From contig NZ_AP022614.1 of NCBI RefSeq assembly GCF_010730575.1, positions 434,001 through 498,000 of the forward strand: 64,000 nt of DNA, given 5' to 3'. Position 1 is the first letter of the stretch; every line of letters begins with the position of its first letter. The notes under the pieces were generated by a model. It ran no database searches. It saw only the letters and a list, made by a program, of their open reading frames with translations, and had not been told where the DNA came from. This document shows, piece after piece, positions 35,046 to 45,813 of the stretch. This DNA comes from Mycobacterium parmense (lineage in GTDB: Bacteria; Actinomycetota; Actinomycetes; Mycobacteriales; Mycobacteriaceae). The position numbers and the translations under genes were made by a program.

Positions 35046-35235
35046 AATGCGCTGGTCAGTCTATCGAACCGCTCCGGGGCGGCGGATTCGTGCGACGCGA
35101 CGCGCACGAAAAGTGTTTGCACAGCTTAAAAATCGGCTATGGTAAGCAACCTCGACACACGTACAACAGAATCGGCTGTACATTGGCCGTTAACCGCAAC
35201 GATGCGTGTGCATAACGTCGAGGGGTGACGTTGCT

Positions 35236-36483
35236 ATGAGCGTGGCCATGAACGTGACTGCGCGGTGCTCGCGGGCGGGTGCTCAGGCGCTGAGGCTGAC
35301 GGTCGATGCCCGCAACACCTGCAGAGCGGGCGCCCTGCTGCTGCGCGGCTCGCCGTTCGCGGCGGGTTGGTTCGCCGGCTGGCTGATGACCGAATTCCCG
35401 CCGCACGTGGTGACCGGCCACGCGCTGTCACGGTTATCGCACCCGTCGATCGGCCGGGTCGCCAGTACGTGGGCGGGCCAGAAGGCGGACGAGGCCCTCA
35501 GCGCCGCGCTGGAGGAGTCCCTCGGCCCGGACTTCCGCGACCACGTGTGCCATCCCGAACGCGTCCACGCGGCGTCCGCAGCCCGGGCCAACCGCCGGCA
35601 GCGGTCCGGGCCGCACCGTCGGTACGCGGGGGAGACGTCGGACATCTCCTACGGCCCCGGCGGCCGCGACAACCTGCTCGACATCTGGCGGCGCCACGAC
35701 CTGGCCCCGGGCTGCCGCGCGCCGGTGCTGATTCAGGTCCCGGGCGGGGCGTGGGCGGTCGGGGACAAGCGAGTGCAGGCCTACACGCTGATGAGCCGGA
35801 TGGCCGAGCTGGGCTGGATCTGCGTCTCGATCAACTACTGCAAGAGCCCGCGCCGAACCTTTCCGGCGCACCTCGTCGACGTGAAGAGGGCGATCGCGTG
35901 GGTCCGGGAGAACATCGCCGACTACGGCGGCGACCCCGACTTCATCGCGATCACCGGTGGGTCGGCCGGCGCGCATCTGGCGTCGTTGGCCGCACTCACG
36001 CCGAACGACCCCAAGTTTCAGCCCGGGTTCGAACACGCCGACACGACGGTTCAGGCGGCGGCGCTGTATTACGGCGTCTACGACTTCACCGACTTCGACA
36101 ACATGAACGACCTGATGCTGCCCTTCCTGGAACAGTTCGTCATCAAGGCCCGCTACGCCGATGATCCCGAGCGATTCCGGGCGGCGTCGCCGATCTCCTA
36201 TGTGCACAGCGAAGCCCCGCCTTTCCTCGTGCTGCACGGCGAGAAGGACGAACTGGTGCCCAGCGGGCAGTCGCGGGAGTTCTGCGCGGCGCTGCGCGCG
36301 GCGGGTGCGCCGACGGTGGGATACGCCGAGCTTGCCAACGCGCATCACGCTTTCGACATCACCCCCACGGTGCGGTCGCGTCTGGCCGCGGATGCGGTCG
36401 CCGATTTCATGGGCGTCGCCTACGGGCGCCGCGTCAGCTCGCTGCTCGATTCGTTGCCGCTGTCGGCAACTTCCGCCGGCTGA
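35236..36483 (+). CDS. lipQ: Carboxylesterase LipQ-like
   Basis: A 415-residue alpha/beta-hydrolase of the hormone-sensitive-lipase branch. The oxyanion region is V-P-G-G-A-W instead of the usual H-G-G. The nucleophile elbow is T-G-G-S-A-G-A-H, the acid lies in H-G-E-K-D-E-L-V-P, and the catalytic His is in N-A-H-H-A-F-D. The first ~130 residues are helical and partly hydrophobic, a feature of the mycobacterial LipQ group. By position next to the WS/DGAT gene it corresponds to Rv2485c. ATG 35236 is a reasonable start; the substrate is unknown. Confidence 0.83.
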   Translation: MSVAMNVTARCSRAGAQALRLTVDARNTCRAGALLLRGSPFAAGWFAGWLMTEFPPHVVTGHALSRLSHPSIGRVASTWAGQKADEALSAALEESLGPDFRDHVCHPERVHAASAARANRRQRSGPHRRYAGETSDISYGPGGRDNLLDIWRRHDLAPGCRAPVLIQVPGGAWAVGDKRVQAYTLMSRMAELGWICVSINYCKSPRRTFPAHLVDVKRAIAWVRENIADYGGDPDFIAITGGSAGAHLASLAALTPNDPKFQPGFEHADTTVQAAALYYGVYDFTDFDNMNDLMLPFLEQFVIKARYADDPERFRAASPISYVHSEAPPFLVLHGEKDELVPSGQSREFCAALRAAGAPTVGYAELANAHHAFDITPTVRSRLAADAVADFMGVAYGRRVSSLLDSLPLSATSAG

Positions 36484-36594
36484 GTCACTCCTTTCACCCG
36501 CGCGGCTACGCGACTAGCGTTGTGTGTGGTCCGCGGGTCCAAGGCAGGGAGGCTTGATCGACGGTGACAAGGTTGGCGCGTCGAGTAAACGACC

Positions 36595-38064
36595 ATGACT
36601 GAATCCGTTGAGGTCGTCCGATTGTCCGACCAGCTCGGGCCGGTCGACTACCTGATGCATCGCGGTGAGGCGAACCCCCGGACCCGTTCGGGCATCATGG
36701 CGCTGGAAGTGCTTGATACCACACCGGACTGGGAGCGGTTCCGGGCGCGGTTCGAGAACGCCTCCCGACGGGTGCTGCGGTTGCGGCAGAAGGTCGTCGT
36801 GCCGACATTGCCGACGGCGTCGCCGCGCTGGGTGGTGGATCCCGACTTCAATCTGGACTTCCACGTGCGACGCGTGCGGGTGTCGGATCCGGGCACGCTG
36901 CGTGAGGTCTTCGACCTGGCGGAGCTGATCCTGCAATCGCCGATGGACATCTCCCGCCCGCTGTGGACGGCCACCCTGGTGGAGGGCCTGACCGGCGGCA
37001 AGGCCGCCACCCTGTTGCACGTCAGCCACGCGGTCACCGACGGTGTCGGCGGCGTCGAGATGTTCGCCGAGATCTATGACCTCGAACGGGACCCGCCGGC
37101 CAAACCCGTACCGCCACTGCCCATTCCGCAGGACCTCACCTCCAATGACCTGATGCGCGAGGGCATCAACCACCTGCCCGCCGCCATTGTGGGCGGCGTC
37201 CTGGGCGCCCTGGCCGGGGCGGTGTCGGTCGCCGGACGGGCGGTGCTGGAGCCCGCTTCCACGGTGTCGGGCATCGTGGGCTACGCGCTGTCGGGCATGC
37301 GGGTGATGAACCGGGCTGCCGAACCGTCGCCGCTGCTGCGCCGGCGCAGCCTGGCCACCCGCAGCGAAGCGATCGACATACCGCTGTCCGACCTGCACAA
37401 GGCGGCCAAAGCCGGTGGCGGATCGATCAACGACGCCTACCTCGCCGGACTATGTGGCGCCCTGCGCCGCTATCACGAGGCGCTTGGCGTGCCAATCAGC
37501 ACGCTGCCGATGGCGGTGCCGGTGAACCTGCGCGCCGACGCGGACACCGCCGGCGGCAACCGGTTCACCGGCGTGAACCTGGCGGCGCCGATCGGCACCG
37601 TCGACCCGGTGTCGCGGATGAAGAAGATCCGCGCGCAGATGACCCAGCGCCGCGACGAGCCCGCGATGAACATCGTCGGCTCGATCGCGCCGGTGCTCAG
37701 CGTCTTGCCGACCGCCGTCCTCGAGGGCATCACCGGCTCGGTGATCGGCTCCGACGTTCAGGCCAGCAACGTCCCCGTGTACCCCGGAGACACCTACATC
37801 GCCGGGGCAAAAGTGCTGCGGCAGTATGGGATCGGACCGCTTCCGGGTGTGGCGATGATGGTGGTGTTGATCTCGCGGGGCGGGTGGTGCACCATCACCG
37901 TGCGCTACGACCGGGCGTCGGTGCGCAACGAGCCGTTGTTCGCGCAGTGCCTGCTCGACGGTTTCGACGAGATCCTCGCGCTGGCCGGCGACCCACCGCC
38001 CCGCGCCGTGCCCGCCTCCTTCGCCGAACCGGTCGCCGCGCCCCGATCGGTGTCCGGATCATGA
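36595..38064 (+). CDS. Wax ester synthase/diacylglycerol acyltransferase (WS/DGAT)
   Basis: A 489-residue acyltransferase of the Tgs/WS-DGAT family (Rv2484c position), which uses acyl-CoA to make triacylglycerol or wax esters. The active-site motif HHxxxDG appears here as S-H-A-V-T-D-G (residues 144-150). The catalytic second His and the Asp are kept, but the first His is Ser. The conserved P-L-W region (R-P-L-W-T-A-T) is at about residue 121, and V-P-V-N-L-R near 305 is typical. It overlaps plsC by 4 bp, so storage-lipid and phospholipid acyltransfer are co-expressed. Confidence 0.92.
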   Translation: MTESVEVVRLSDQLGPVDYLMHRGEANPRTRSGIMALEVLDTTPDWERFRARFENASRRVLRLRQKVVVPTLPTASPRWVVDPDFNLDFHVRRVRVSDPGTLREVFDLAELILQSPMDISRPLWTATLVEGLTGGKAATLLHVSHAVTDGVGGVEMFAEIYDLERDPPAKPVPPLPIPQDLTSNDLMREGINHLPAAIVGGVLGALAGAVSVAGRAVLEPASTVSGIVGYALSGMRVMNRAAEPSPLLRRRSLATRSEAIDIPLSDLHKAAKAGGGSINDAYLAGLCGALRRYHEALGVPISTLPMAVPVNLRADADTAGGNRFTGVNLAAPIGTVDPVSRMKKIRAQMTQRRDEPAMNIVGSIAPVLSVLPTAVLEGITGSVIGSDVQASNVPVYPGDTYIAGAKVLRQYGIGPLPGVAMMVVLISRGGWCTITVRYDRASVRNEPLFAQCLLDGFDEILALAGDPPPRAVPASFAEPVAAPRSVSGS

Positions 38065-39779
38065 GCGCCCCCGACAACGGCGCGGACCTCCGGTTGCCCG
38101 GCTCGGTCGCCGAGATCATGGCCAGCCCCCCGGGTCCGCAGATCGGGGCGTTCTTCGACCTGGACGGCACCCTGGTCGCCGGCTTCACCGCGGTCATCCT
38201 GACCCAGGAGCGTCTGCTGCGCCGCGACATGGGCGTCGGCGAGCTGCTCAGCATGGTCCAGGCCGGCCTGAGCCACACATTGGGGCGCATCGAATTCGAG
38301 GACCTCATCGGCAAGGCCGCCGCGGCGCTGGCCGGCCGGCTGCTCGACGACCTGGAGGAGATCGGCGAGCGGTTGTTCATCCAGCGCATCGAGTCCCGCA
38401 TCTACCCGGAGATGCGCGAACTGGTGCGGGCCCACATGGCCCGCGGACACACGGTCGTGCTCAGCTCGTCCGCGCTGACCATTCAGGTCAACCCGGTCGC
38501 GCGCTTCCTGGGCATCCCCAACATGCTCACCAACAAATTCGAGACCAACGAAGACGGGATACTCACCGGCGGCGTGCAGAAGCCGATCCTGTGGGGGCCG
38601 GGCAAAGCGGCTGCGGTGCAACGGTTTGCGGCTGAGAACGGCATCGACCTCAAGGACAGCTACTTCTATGCCGACGGCGACGAGGACGTCGCCCTGATGT
38701 ACCTGGTGGGCAATCCGCGGCCGACCAACCCCGAGGGAAAGATGGCCGCCGTCGCCAAGCGCCGCGGCTGGCCGGTCCTGAAGTTCGAGAGCCGGGGTCG
38801 CGTGGGTCTACGGCGCCAGTTGCGAACGATCGCCGGTCTCGGCTCGGTGTTTCCCGTCGCGGCCGGTGCGGTGGGAATCGGTGTGCTGACCCGGAACCGG
38901 CGACGGGGCGTCAACTTCTTCACCTCGACCTTCTCCCAGCTGTCACTGGCGATCAGCGGGGTGCAGCTGAACGTCATCGGCAAGGAGAACCTGACCGCCG
39001 AGCGGCCGGCCGTGTTCATCTTCAACCACCGCAATCAGGTGGACCCGATCATCACCGGCGCGCTGGTGCGCGACAACTGGACCGGCGTGGGCAAGAAGGA
39101 ACTGGCCAAGGACCCGATCATGGGCACCATCGGCAAGGCCATGGATGCCGCCTTCATCGATCGTGACGACCCGGTCGCCGCCGTGGAGTCACTGCACCAG
39201 GTCGAAGAGCTGGCCAGAAAAGGGCTGTCGATCGTGATCGCGCCCGAGGGCACCCGGGTGGACACCACCGAGGTGGGGCCGTTCAAGAAGGGCGCTTTCC
39301 GCATCGCGATGGCGGTTGGCATCCCGATCGTGCCGATCGTGATACGCAACGCGGAGCTCGTCGCCGCCCGCAACTCCACCACCATCAACCCGGGCACCGT
39401 CGATGTCGCCGTCTTCCCACCGATCTCGGTACAGGACTGGACACTCGAGACGTTGCCGCAGCGCATCGCCGAGGTGCGCCAGTTGTACTTGGACACGCTC
39501 GCGAACTGGCCCGCCAAAGGACTGGACGAACTGCCGGAGGTCGACCTGTACGCCGGGAAGAAGGCGGTGAGCAAGACCGGCAAAGCCGCAAAGGCGCCCG
39601 CGAAGAAAGCCCCGGCCAAAAAGGCCCCGGCCAAGAAGGCCGCGGTCAAGAAAGCCCCGGCCAAGAAGGTCGCGGCCAAAAAGGCCCTCCCGGGCACGCC
39701 GCCCAACGGCGAGGCCGGCCTCACGCGGCAGAACCTTTCCGGCGACTCGGCGGAGCCCGCGCCCAGAGGCCGGCCGTGA
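38061..39779 (+). CDS. plsC: HAD phosphatase-acylglycerol-phosphate acyltransferase fusion PlsC
   Basis: A 572-residue bifunctional protein (Rv2483c type). The N-terminal HAD-IB phosphatase domain begins F-F-D-L-D-G-T-L at about residue 32. A PlsC-type 1-acyl-glycerol-3-phosphate acyltransferase follows, with N-H-R-N-Q-V-D (HX4D) near 320 and A-P-E-G-T-R near 395. The C-terminal ~70 residues repeat K-A-P-A-K-K and A-A-K-K units, like histone H1/HupB tails. It would make phosphatidate and possibly dephosphorylate it to diacylglycerol, linking to the WS/DGAT upstream. It overlaps plsB2 by 4 bp (GTGA). Confidence 0.92.
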   Translation: MSAPDNGADLRLPGSVAEIMASPPGPQIGAFFDLDGTLVAGFTAVILTQERLLRRDMGVGELLSMVQAGLSHTLGRIEFEDLIGKAAAALAGRLLDDLEEIGERLFIQRIESRIYPEMRELVRAHMARGHTVVLSSSALTIQVNPVARFLGIPNMLTNKFETNEDGILTGGVQKPILWGPGKAAAVQRFAAENGIDLKDSYFYADGDEDVALMYLVGNPRPTNPEGKMAAVAKRRGWPVLKFESRGRVGLRRQLRTIAGLGSVFPVAAGAVGIGVLTRNRRRGVNFFTSTFSQLSLAISGVQLNVIGKENLTAERPAVFIFNHRNQVDPIITGALVRDNWTGVGKKELAKDPIMGTIGKAMDAAFIDRDDPVAAVESLHQVEELARKGLSIVIAPEGTRVDTTEVGPFKKGAFRIAMAVGIPIVPIVIRNAELVAARNSTTINPGTVDVAVFPPISVQDWTLETLPQRIAEVRQLYLDTLANWPAKGLDELPEVDLYAGKKAVSKTGKAAKAPAKKAPAKKAPAKKAAVKKAPAKKVAAKKALPGTPPNGEAGLTRQNLSGDSAEPAPRGRP

Positions 39780-42154
39780 CCCGATCGGCCATCGACGTCG
39801 GCCCGGCGCTCACCGGGCAGCACTCGCTGGTGCTGGCGTCCATGGCCTCGACCGTCGAGGCGGAGCTGGTTACGGCGTGGGTGGACCGGCAGCGCGCCGC
39901 CAACCCCGGCGCGACCATCGACGTCCTCGAGATGCCGCCGCCCGACGCACCGCCGGAGGCGTTGACGGCGCTGATGAAGCAACTCGAGGGTGGCGCCGCG
40001 TCCGACCGGGAAGGCGGTGACGACCGGTCCGTCGTTCCGGTGCGGGTGTTCTGGCTGCCGGCCCCCAACCGCGGCCGGATCGCCCAAGTCGCCGGGCTGC
40101 TGCCCGGCCGGGATCCCTACCACCCCAACGAGCGTCAGCAGCGCCACATCCTGCGCACCGCCTCCCACCGCGCACGCGTCGTCGCGGGAGAGCCGGCCAA
40201 GGTTTCCGAACTCCGCCAGCAATGGCGCGACACCACCGTCGCCGACAACGAGCGCGACTTCGCTCAGTTCGTGATCCGGCGCGCCATCCTGGCGATGGAA
40301 CGCGTCGAATACCGGATACTCGGGCCGCAGTACAAGTCCCCGCGGCTGGTGAAACCGGAGATCCTTGCGTCCGCGCGGTTTCGCGCCGGGCTGAGGAAGA
40401 TCCCCGGCGCAACCGTCGAAGAGGCCGGCAAGATGCTCGACGAACTCGCCACAGGGTGGAGCCGCGTCTCGGTCGACCTGGTGGGCGTCCTCGGCCGGGC
40501 GCTGAGCCGCGGGTTCGACCCGGAGATCGACTACGACGGATACCAGGTCGCTGCCATGCGCGCCGCCCTCGAAGCGCACCCCGCGGTGCTGCTGTTCTCA
40601 CACCGGTCCTACATCGACGGCGCAGTGGTGCCGGTGGCCATGCAGGAGAACCGGCTGCCGCCCGTGCATGTGTTTGCCGGCATCAACCTGTCATTCGGGG
40701 TGATGGGGCCGTTGCTGCGCCGCGCCGGCGTCATCTTCATCCGCCGCAACATCGGCAACGACCAGCTCTACAAGTTCGTGCTCCGCGAATACGTCGGCTA
40801 CATCGTCGAGAAGCGGTTCAACCTGAGCTGGTCCATCGAGGGAACCCGCTCGCGGACCGGCAAGATGCTGCCCCCCAAGCTCGGTCTGTTGGCCTACGTG
40901 GCCGACGCGTATTTGGACGGCCGCAGCGAGGACATCCTGCTGCAGCCGGTGTCGATCAGCTTCGACCAGCTGCACGAGACCGCCGAGTACGCGGCGTACG
41001 CGCGCGGCGGTGAGAAGACACCCGAGGGCGTCGGCTGGCTGTACAACTTCATCAGGGCACAGGGTGAACGCAACTACGGCAAGATCTACGTCCGTTTCCC
41101 CGAAGCGGTGTCGATGCGGCAGTACCTGGGCCCGGCGCACGGCGAGCTTGCCCACGACCCGGACGCCAAACGGCTGGCGCTGCAGAAGATGTCGTTCGAG
41201 GTCGCGTGGCGCATCCTGCGGGCGACGCCGGTGACGGCGACGGGACTGGTGTGTGCGCTGCTGCTGACCACCCGCGGGGCGGCGCTGACGCTGCAGCAGC
41301 TGCACCACACCCTGCAGGACTCGCTGGACTATCTCGAGCGCAAGCACACCCCGATGTCGACCAGCGCCCTGAGGCTGCGCTCGCGCGACGGCGTGCGCGC
41401 CGCGGTGGACACGCTGTCCGGAGGGCACCCGATCACCCGGGTGGACGGGGGCCGCGAACCGGTCTGGCTGATCGCGCCGGACCAGCAGCACGCGGCGGCT
41501 TTCTACCGTAACTCCGTGATCCACGCCTTCTTGGAGACCTCGATCGTCGAGCTCGCGCTGGCGCACGCCCGGCGCACCGACGGCGACCGGCTGTCGGCGT
41601 TCTGGGAGCAGGCGCTGCGGCTGCGCGACCTGCTCAAGTTCGACTTCTACTTCGCCGACTCGGCCACGTTCCGGGAAAACATCGCCGAAGAGATGGCATG
41701 GCACGACGACTGGGAAGCCCACGTCGCCGCCGGGGGCGCGGAGATCGACGCGATGTTGTTCGCCAAGCGTCCCCTGATGGCCGACGCCATGTTGCGGGTG
41801 TTCTTCGAGGCCTACGAGATTGTCGCCGACGTCTTGCGCGACGCGCCCGCCGACATCGGCCAGAAGGAGCTGACGGAGTTGGCGCTGGGGGTCGGCCGGC
41901 AATACGTGGCCCAGACCCGGGTCCGCAGCAGCGAATCGGTATCGACGCTGTTGTTCGCCACCGCTCGCCAGGTGGTCGCCGATCAGGACCTCATCGCGCC
42001 CGCCCCGGACCTCGCCGACAGGCGTGTCGCGTTCTGGCGCGAGCTGCGGGGCATCCTGGCCGATCTCAAGCACGTGGAGGGCATCGCGCGGGAGCAGTTC
42101 GTCGCCCGCGAGGTCCAGGCACGGCAGGGCAGTCCGGACAGCCGGAACTCGTAG
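39776..42154 (+). CDS. plsB2: Glycerol-3-phosphate acyltransferase PlsB2
   Basis: A 792-residue membrane-associated enzyme performing the first acylation of glycerol-3-phosphate. The acyltransferase blocks are clear: F-S-H-R-S-Y-I-D-G (HX4D, about residues 279-287), F-I-R-R-N-I-G-N, and [11 protein letters not shown] near 358. The large N- and C-terminal helical regions match the PlsB family length. It starts with GTG 39776, which overlaps the plsC stop. With plsC and the WS/DGAT it completes a route from glycerol-3-phosphate to triacylglycerol. Confidence 0.94.
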   Translation: MTRSAIDVGPALTGQHSLVLASMASTVEAELVTAWVDRQRAANPGATIDVLEMPPPDAPPEALTALMKQLEGGAASDREGGDDRSVVPVRVFWLPAPNRGRIAQVAGLLPGRDPYHPNERQQRHILRTASHRARVVAGEPAKVSELRQQWRDTTVADNERDFAQFVIRRAILAMERVEYRILGPQYKSPRLVKPEILASARFRAGLRKIPGATVEEAGKMLDELATGWSRVSVDLVGVLGRALSRGFDPEIDYDGYQVAAMRAALEAHPAVLLFSHRSYIDGAVVPVAMQENRLPPVHVFAGINLSFGVMGPLLRRAGVIFIRRNIGNDQLYKFVLREYVGYIVEKRFNLSWSIEGTRSRTGKMLPPKLGLLAYVADAYLDGRSEDILLQPVSISFDQLHETAEYAAYARGGEKTPEGVGWLYNFIRAQGERNYGKIYVRFPEAVSMRQYLGPAHGELAHDPDAKRLALQKMSFEVAWRILRATPVTATGLVCALLLTTRGAALTLQQLHHTLQDSLDYLERKHTPMSTSALRLRSRDGVRAAVDTLSGGHPITRVDGGREPVWLIAPDQQHAAAFYRNSVIHAFLETSIVELALAHARRTDGDRLSAFWEQALRLRDLLKFDFYFADSATFRENIAEEMAWHDDWEAHVAAGGAEIDAMLFAKRPLMADAMLRVFFEAYEIVADVLRDAPADIGQKELTELALGVGRQYVAQTRVRSSESVSTLLFATARQVVADQDLIAPAPDLADRRVAFWRELRGILADLKHVEGIAREQFVAREVQARQGSPDSRNS

Positions 42155-42182
42155 CCGTCCCGCGCGCCAATACGCTGGGAAC

Positions 42183-44234
42183 ATGACAATCGCCCGGCCC
42201 GCCGGTGAGGCCCCCGCCAAGTCCCCGGCGCGGCGCGCCCCGGTGTGGCCGCTACTCGTCGGCGTCGCGGTGCTGGCCGGGTGCACCGCGGCGGGGATCG
42301 GGGCGCTGTCGCTCGCCGGCGCCCTGACCGCCGCCGGCCTGCCCGACCCCGGCCCGGCGACCACGCTCGGACTGCCGTTCCTCCGGGCGGCGGGGGAGAT
42401 CGCCGCGGTCCTGGCCGTCGGCTCGTTCCTCTTCGCGGCCTTCATGGTGCCGCCCCAGAGCAACGGCGTCCTCGACGCCGACGGATACCGCGCGCTGCGG
42501 GTGGGAACGGTGTCGTCGGGAGTCTGGGCGGTATGCGCCGCCTTGCTGGTGCCGCTGACCATCTCCGACGTGTCCGGTCAGCCGCTGCTGGATCACCTCA
42601 ACCCGGTGCAGCTGTGGTCACTGGCCGACCTGGTCACCACCGCCTCCGCGTGGCGCTGGACCGCGATACTGGCCGCGATCGTGTCGGTCGCCAGCGTGTC
42701 GGTGCTGCGCTGGTCGTGGACGCCCGCGCTGGTGGTCGGGTCGGTGCTGACGCTCATCCCCCTGGGCCTGACGGGTCACTCGTCGGCAGGCGGTTCGCAC
42801 GACCTGGCCACCAACAGCCTGTTGATTCACCTCGTCGCCGCCAGCCTGTGGGCCGGGGGTCTGTTGGCGCTGCTGGCGCACGCGCTGCGCGGTGGCGGCC
42901 ACGCCGGCTTGGCGGCGCGGCGTTTCTCCGCGGTCGCCCTGTGGTGCTGGGTCGCGATGGCGCTCAGCGGCGTGATGAACGCCGTGGTGCGCGTCCTGCC
43001 GTCCGACCTGCTGACCACGGGCTACGGGCGCTTGGTGATCGCCAAGTTCGTCGCGCTGTGCACGCTGGGTGTTCTCGGCTGGCGCCAGCGGCGGTCCGGG
43101 GTTGCCGCGCTGCAAGCAGTACCGGGGCGGCCCGGAGCGCGCCGGGCCTTGATCCGGCTGGCGCTGATCGAGGCCGCGGTCTTTGGCCTGACGTTCGGCA
43201 TCGCCGTTGGTCTGGGCCGCACCGCGCCGCCACCGCCGCCGGTCCGGGTGCCGTCCATACCCGAGGCCGAGATCGGCTACAACTTCGATGGTCCGCCCAC
43301 GCCGGCGCGCATCCTCTTCGACTGGCGCTTCGACCTCATCTTCGGCACCGCCGCACTCGTCTTCGCCGGGCTCTACATCGCGGGGGTACTGCGGCTGCGC
43401 CGCCGCGGCGACCGCTGGCCGCCGGGCCGGACCCTCGCCTGGATGCTGGGCTGTCTCACGCTGTTGTTCGTGACCTCGTCGGGCGTCGGCCGCTACATGC
43501 CGGCGATGTTCAGCGTGCACATGATCGCCCACATGGGGCTCTCGATGCTGGTGCCCATTCTGCTGGTGCTGGGCGCCCCGGTCAGCCTGGCGCTGCGTGC
43601 GTTGCCGGCCGCGGGACGGGGCGAGCCGCCCGGCATGCGGGAATGGCTGTTGGCCGCCTTGCACAGCCGCCTGTCGCGGTTCCTCACCAACCCGGTCGTC
43701 GCCACCGCGCTGTTCGTGGCGGGGTTCTACGGCTTGTACTTCTCGAGCCTCTTCGACACCGCGGTCAGCAGCCATGCCGGCCACCTGGCCATGAACGTGC
43801 ACTTCCTGCTCAGCGGCTACCTGTTCTACTGGATCGTCATCGGGGTGGACCCCACACCGCGGCCCATACCGCCGATCGCCAAGGTCGGCGTTGTGTTCGC
43901 GTCGCTGCCGCTGCACGCATTCTTCGGCGTGGTCCTCATGGGCACCCCGAAGGTGCTCGGCGCTTCCTACTACCGCTCGCTGGGTCTGAGCTGGCACGCC
44001 GACCTGCTGGGTGATCAGCGGCTGGGCGGCGGCATCGCCTGGGCGGCGGGGGAGATCCCGCTGGTGATCGTGATGGTGGCGCTGCTGGTGCAATGGGCGC
44101 GCAGCGACGACCGCACCGCCCGGCGGCTCGATCGCGCCGCCGATCGCGACGACGACGCGGAGTTGCACGCCTACAACGCCATGCTGGCACGGCTCGCGCA
44201 AGGCGAGGCGACGGGAGGCGCGCAGCCTCGATGA
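42183..44234 (+). CDS. CopD and CtaG domain membrane fusion protein
   Basis: A 683-residue integral membrane protein with about 16 hydrophobic helices. The first half (to about residue 340) resembles CopD copper-resistance proteins, with a G-H-S-S-A-G-G-S-H-D segment. The second half resembles the caa3-type CtaG cytochrome oxidase assembly domain, with M-P-A-M-F-S-V-H-M-I-A-H-M and a later S-H-A-G-H-L-A-M-N-V-H-F. His/Met clusters in the helices suggest copper handling. M. tuberculosis Rv0102 has this architecture at a different locus as I recall. It starts at ATG 42183, 28 bp after plsB2. Confidence 0.87.
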   Translation: MTIARPAGEAPAKSPARRAPVWPLLVGVAVLAGCTAAGIGALSLAGALTAAGLPDPGPATTLGLPFLRAAGEIAAVLAVGSFLFAAFMVPPQSNGVLDADGYRALRVGTVSSGVWAVCAALLVPLTISDVSGQPLLDHLNPVQLWSLADLVTTASAWRWTAILAAIVSVASVSVLRWSWTPALVVGSVLTLIPLGLTGHSSAGGSHDLATNSLLIHLVAASLWAGGLLALLAHALRGGGHAGLAARRFSAVALWCWVAMALSGVMNAVVRVLPSDLLTTGYGRLVIAKFVALCTLGVLGWRQRRSGVAALQAVPGRPGARRALIRLALIEAAVFGLTFGIAVGLGRTAPPPPPVRVPSIPEAEIGYNFDGPPTPARILFDWRFDLIFGTAALVFAGLYIAGVLRLRRRGDRWPPGRTLAWMLGCLTLLFVTSSGVGRYMPAMFSVHMIAHMGLSMLVPILLVLGAPVSLALRALPAAGRGEPPGMREWLLAALHSRLSRFLTNPVVATALFVAGFYGLYFSSLFDTAVSSHAGHLAMNVHFLLSGYLFYWIVIGVDPTPRPIPPIAKVGVVFASLPLHAFFGVVLMGTPKVLGASYYRSLGLSWHADLLGDQRLGGGIAWAAGEIPLVIVMVALLVQWARSDDRTARRLDRAADRDDDAELHAYNAMLARLAQGEATGGAQPR

Positions 44235-44290
44235 GGTGGTGGCGCAAGCGAAGTTCGCGCAGCGCCGACGGGTTTCAGCTTCGACGCCGG

Positions 44291-45535
44291 CTAATTGTGG
44301 GTGGGCGGTTGGGGTTGGAAGGGTTGGTACCACCACCATTGGGCGCGTTCGCCGGTGGGTCCGGGGTATGGGGGGACGGCGGGTGGTGGTGTCGTGGGTG
44401 GGCGTGCCAGTGGTCCGGGCTGCAGGGGTCGGCCGGTGTTGTCGGTCACGCACAAAGCGTCGGCGGGTCCGGTGAGGGTGATGTCGCCGCGGTGGTGGGC
44501 GCGGTGGTGATAGGGGCAGATCAGGACGAGGTTGGTCAGGTCGGTGGGGCCGCCGTTTTCCCAGTGTTGGAGGTGGTGGGCGTGTAGGCCGCGGGTGGCG
44601 CCACAGCCGGGGACTGCGCAGTGGGGGTGGCGGTGTTGCAGGGCGCGGCGTAGTCGCCGGTTGATGGTGCGGGTGCTGCGTGCGGCGCCGATGGGCTGGC
44701 CGTCGCGGTGAAACCAGACTTCGTAGGTGGCATCGCAGGTCAGGTACTGGCGTTCGGCGTCGGTGAGTGCCGGCCCCAGGTGCAGGGCGGCGGCGGGCTG
44801 CTCGACGTCGAGGTGCACCACCACGGTGGTGTGCTGGCCGTGCGGGCGGCGGGTGGCTTCGGTGTCCCAGCCGGTCTCGATCAGGCGCATCAACGCCTCG
44901 ACGCTGCCCGGGAACGGCGGCGCGCTCTCCGAAACACGGGTGGCGTCGCCGCGGTCGTGTTTCCACTCGGCGATCAGCGCCTCGCGATGCGCGGCCAGCG
45001 CGGCGTCGAGTTTCGCGGAGTCGGGGTGCGCGAGTGTGATCCGCCAGCAGCTGTACTCCTGGCCGGCGGTGGTGGTGATCGAGGGTCCGGGTTCGGGGCG
45101 CGCCGGGGGGTCGGGGCGTGGTTCGAGGTTGACCGCGGTGCGCAGCTGGGTGACTGTGGCCACCGACGCCAGCTGGGCGTAGTGCTCATCAGAGCCGTGG
45201 GCGGCGCGCGCGGCGATGACCCCGACCTGATCGAGTGACAGCCGGCCCTCCCGCAGGCTCTGGGCGCAGCGCGGGAACTGCTCGAGCCGGCGCGCGACGG
45301 TGGTGATCGTGTGGGCGTGGGCCGAGGACGCGCCCAGCTTCCAGGCCACCAGGGCGGCCACCGAGCGCGCGCCGGTGGCCCCGCACAGCTCGTCGCGATC
45401 CAGCTCGGCCACAATTTCCACGATGCGCCCATCGATGGCGTTGCGCTGACCGGCCAACTCCGCCAACTCCGCAAACAACCCATCAACCCGCTCAGCAGGA
45501 CTCACCGCCACAGCAGACGAAGTGGTCAACGACAT
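44291..45535 (-). CDS. DUF222/HNH endonuclease protein of the 13E12 repeat type
   Basis: A 414-residue protein. The N-terminal ~280 residues are a helical DUF222 domain (E-R-V-D-G-L-F-A-E-L-A-E-L). The C-terminal HNH nuclease reads C-A-V-P-G-C-G, then L-H-A-H-H-L, then N-G-G-P-T-D-L-T-N-L-V-L-I-C-P-Y-H-H. This is the mycobacterial REP13E12 family, which occurs in several copies per genome and is sometimes used as a phage attachment target. The gene is intact. It interrupts the conserved order between plsB2 and the SSB-like gene, as accessory repeats often do. Confidence 0.9.
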   Translation of the reverse strand: MSLTTSSAVAVSPAERVDGLFAELAELAGQRNAIDGRIVEIVAELDRDELCGATGARSVAALVAWKLGASSAHAHTITTVARRLEQFPRCAQSLREGRLSLDQVGVIAARAAHGSDEHYAQLASVATVTQLRTAVNLEPRPDPPARPEPGPSITTTAGQEYSCWRITLAHPDSAKLDAALAAHREALIAEWKHDRGDATRVSESAPPFPGSVEALMRLIETGWDTEATRRPHGQHTTVVVHLDVEQPAAALHLGPALTDAERQYLTCDATYEVWFHRDGQPIGAARSTRTINRRLRRALQHRHPHCAVPGCGATRGLHAHHLQHWENGGPTDLTNLVLICPYHHRAHHRGDITLTGPADALCVTDNTGRPLQPGPLARPPTTPPPAVPPYPGPTGERAQWWWYQPFQPQPPTHN

Positions 45536-45813
45536 ACCCCCATCATCGCAACCAGGTCCGACAACTTTCGGCTGCCTGATTTGCCGCCAAAAGGCGGACA
45601 GCAGGCCTCAGATTGCGATGCGGCACCTGGCCGAACGCGCAACGCTCCCGAGTGACCGGACTGATCCACAGTCACCGGTTTCTCCACAGGGCCGGTGTGC
45701 GGGCCGTGTCTTCGGCGGCAGCCCGTCGGTGAGGCCGGGCTGAATGGCGATCGGATAGGGCGGTGACATGTTCACCAAAGCCATGAAAGAGAAATGAGAA
45801 GGAGATCAGCCCC

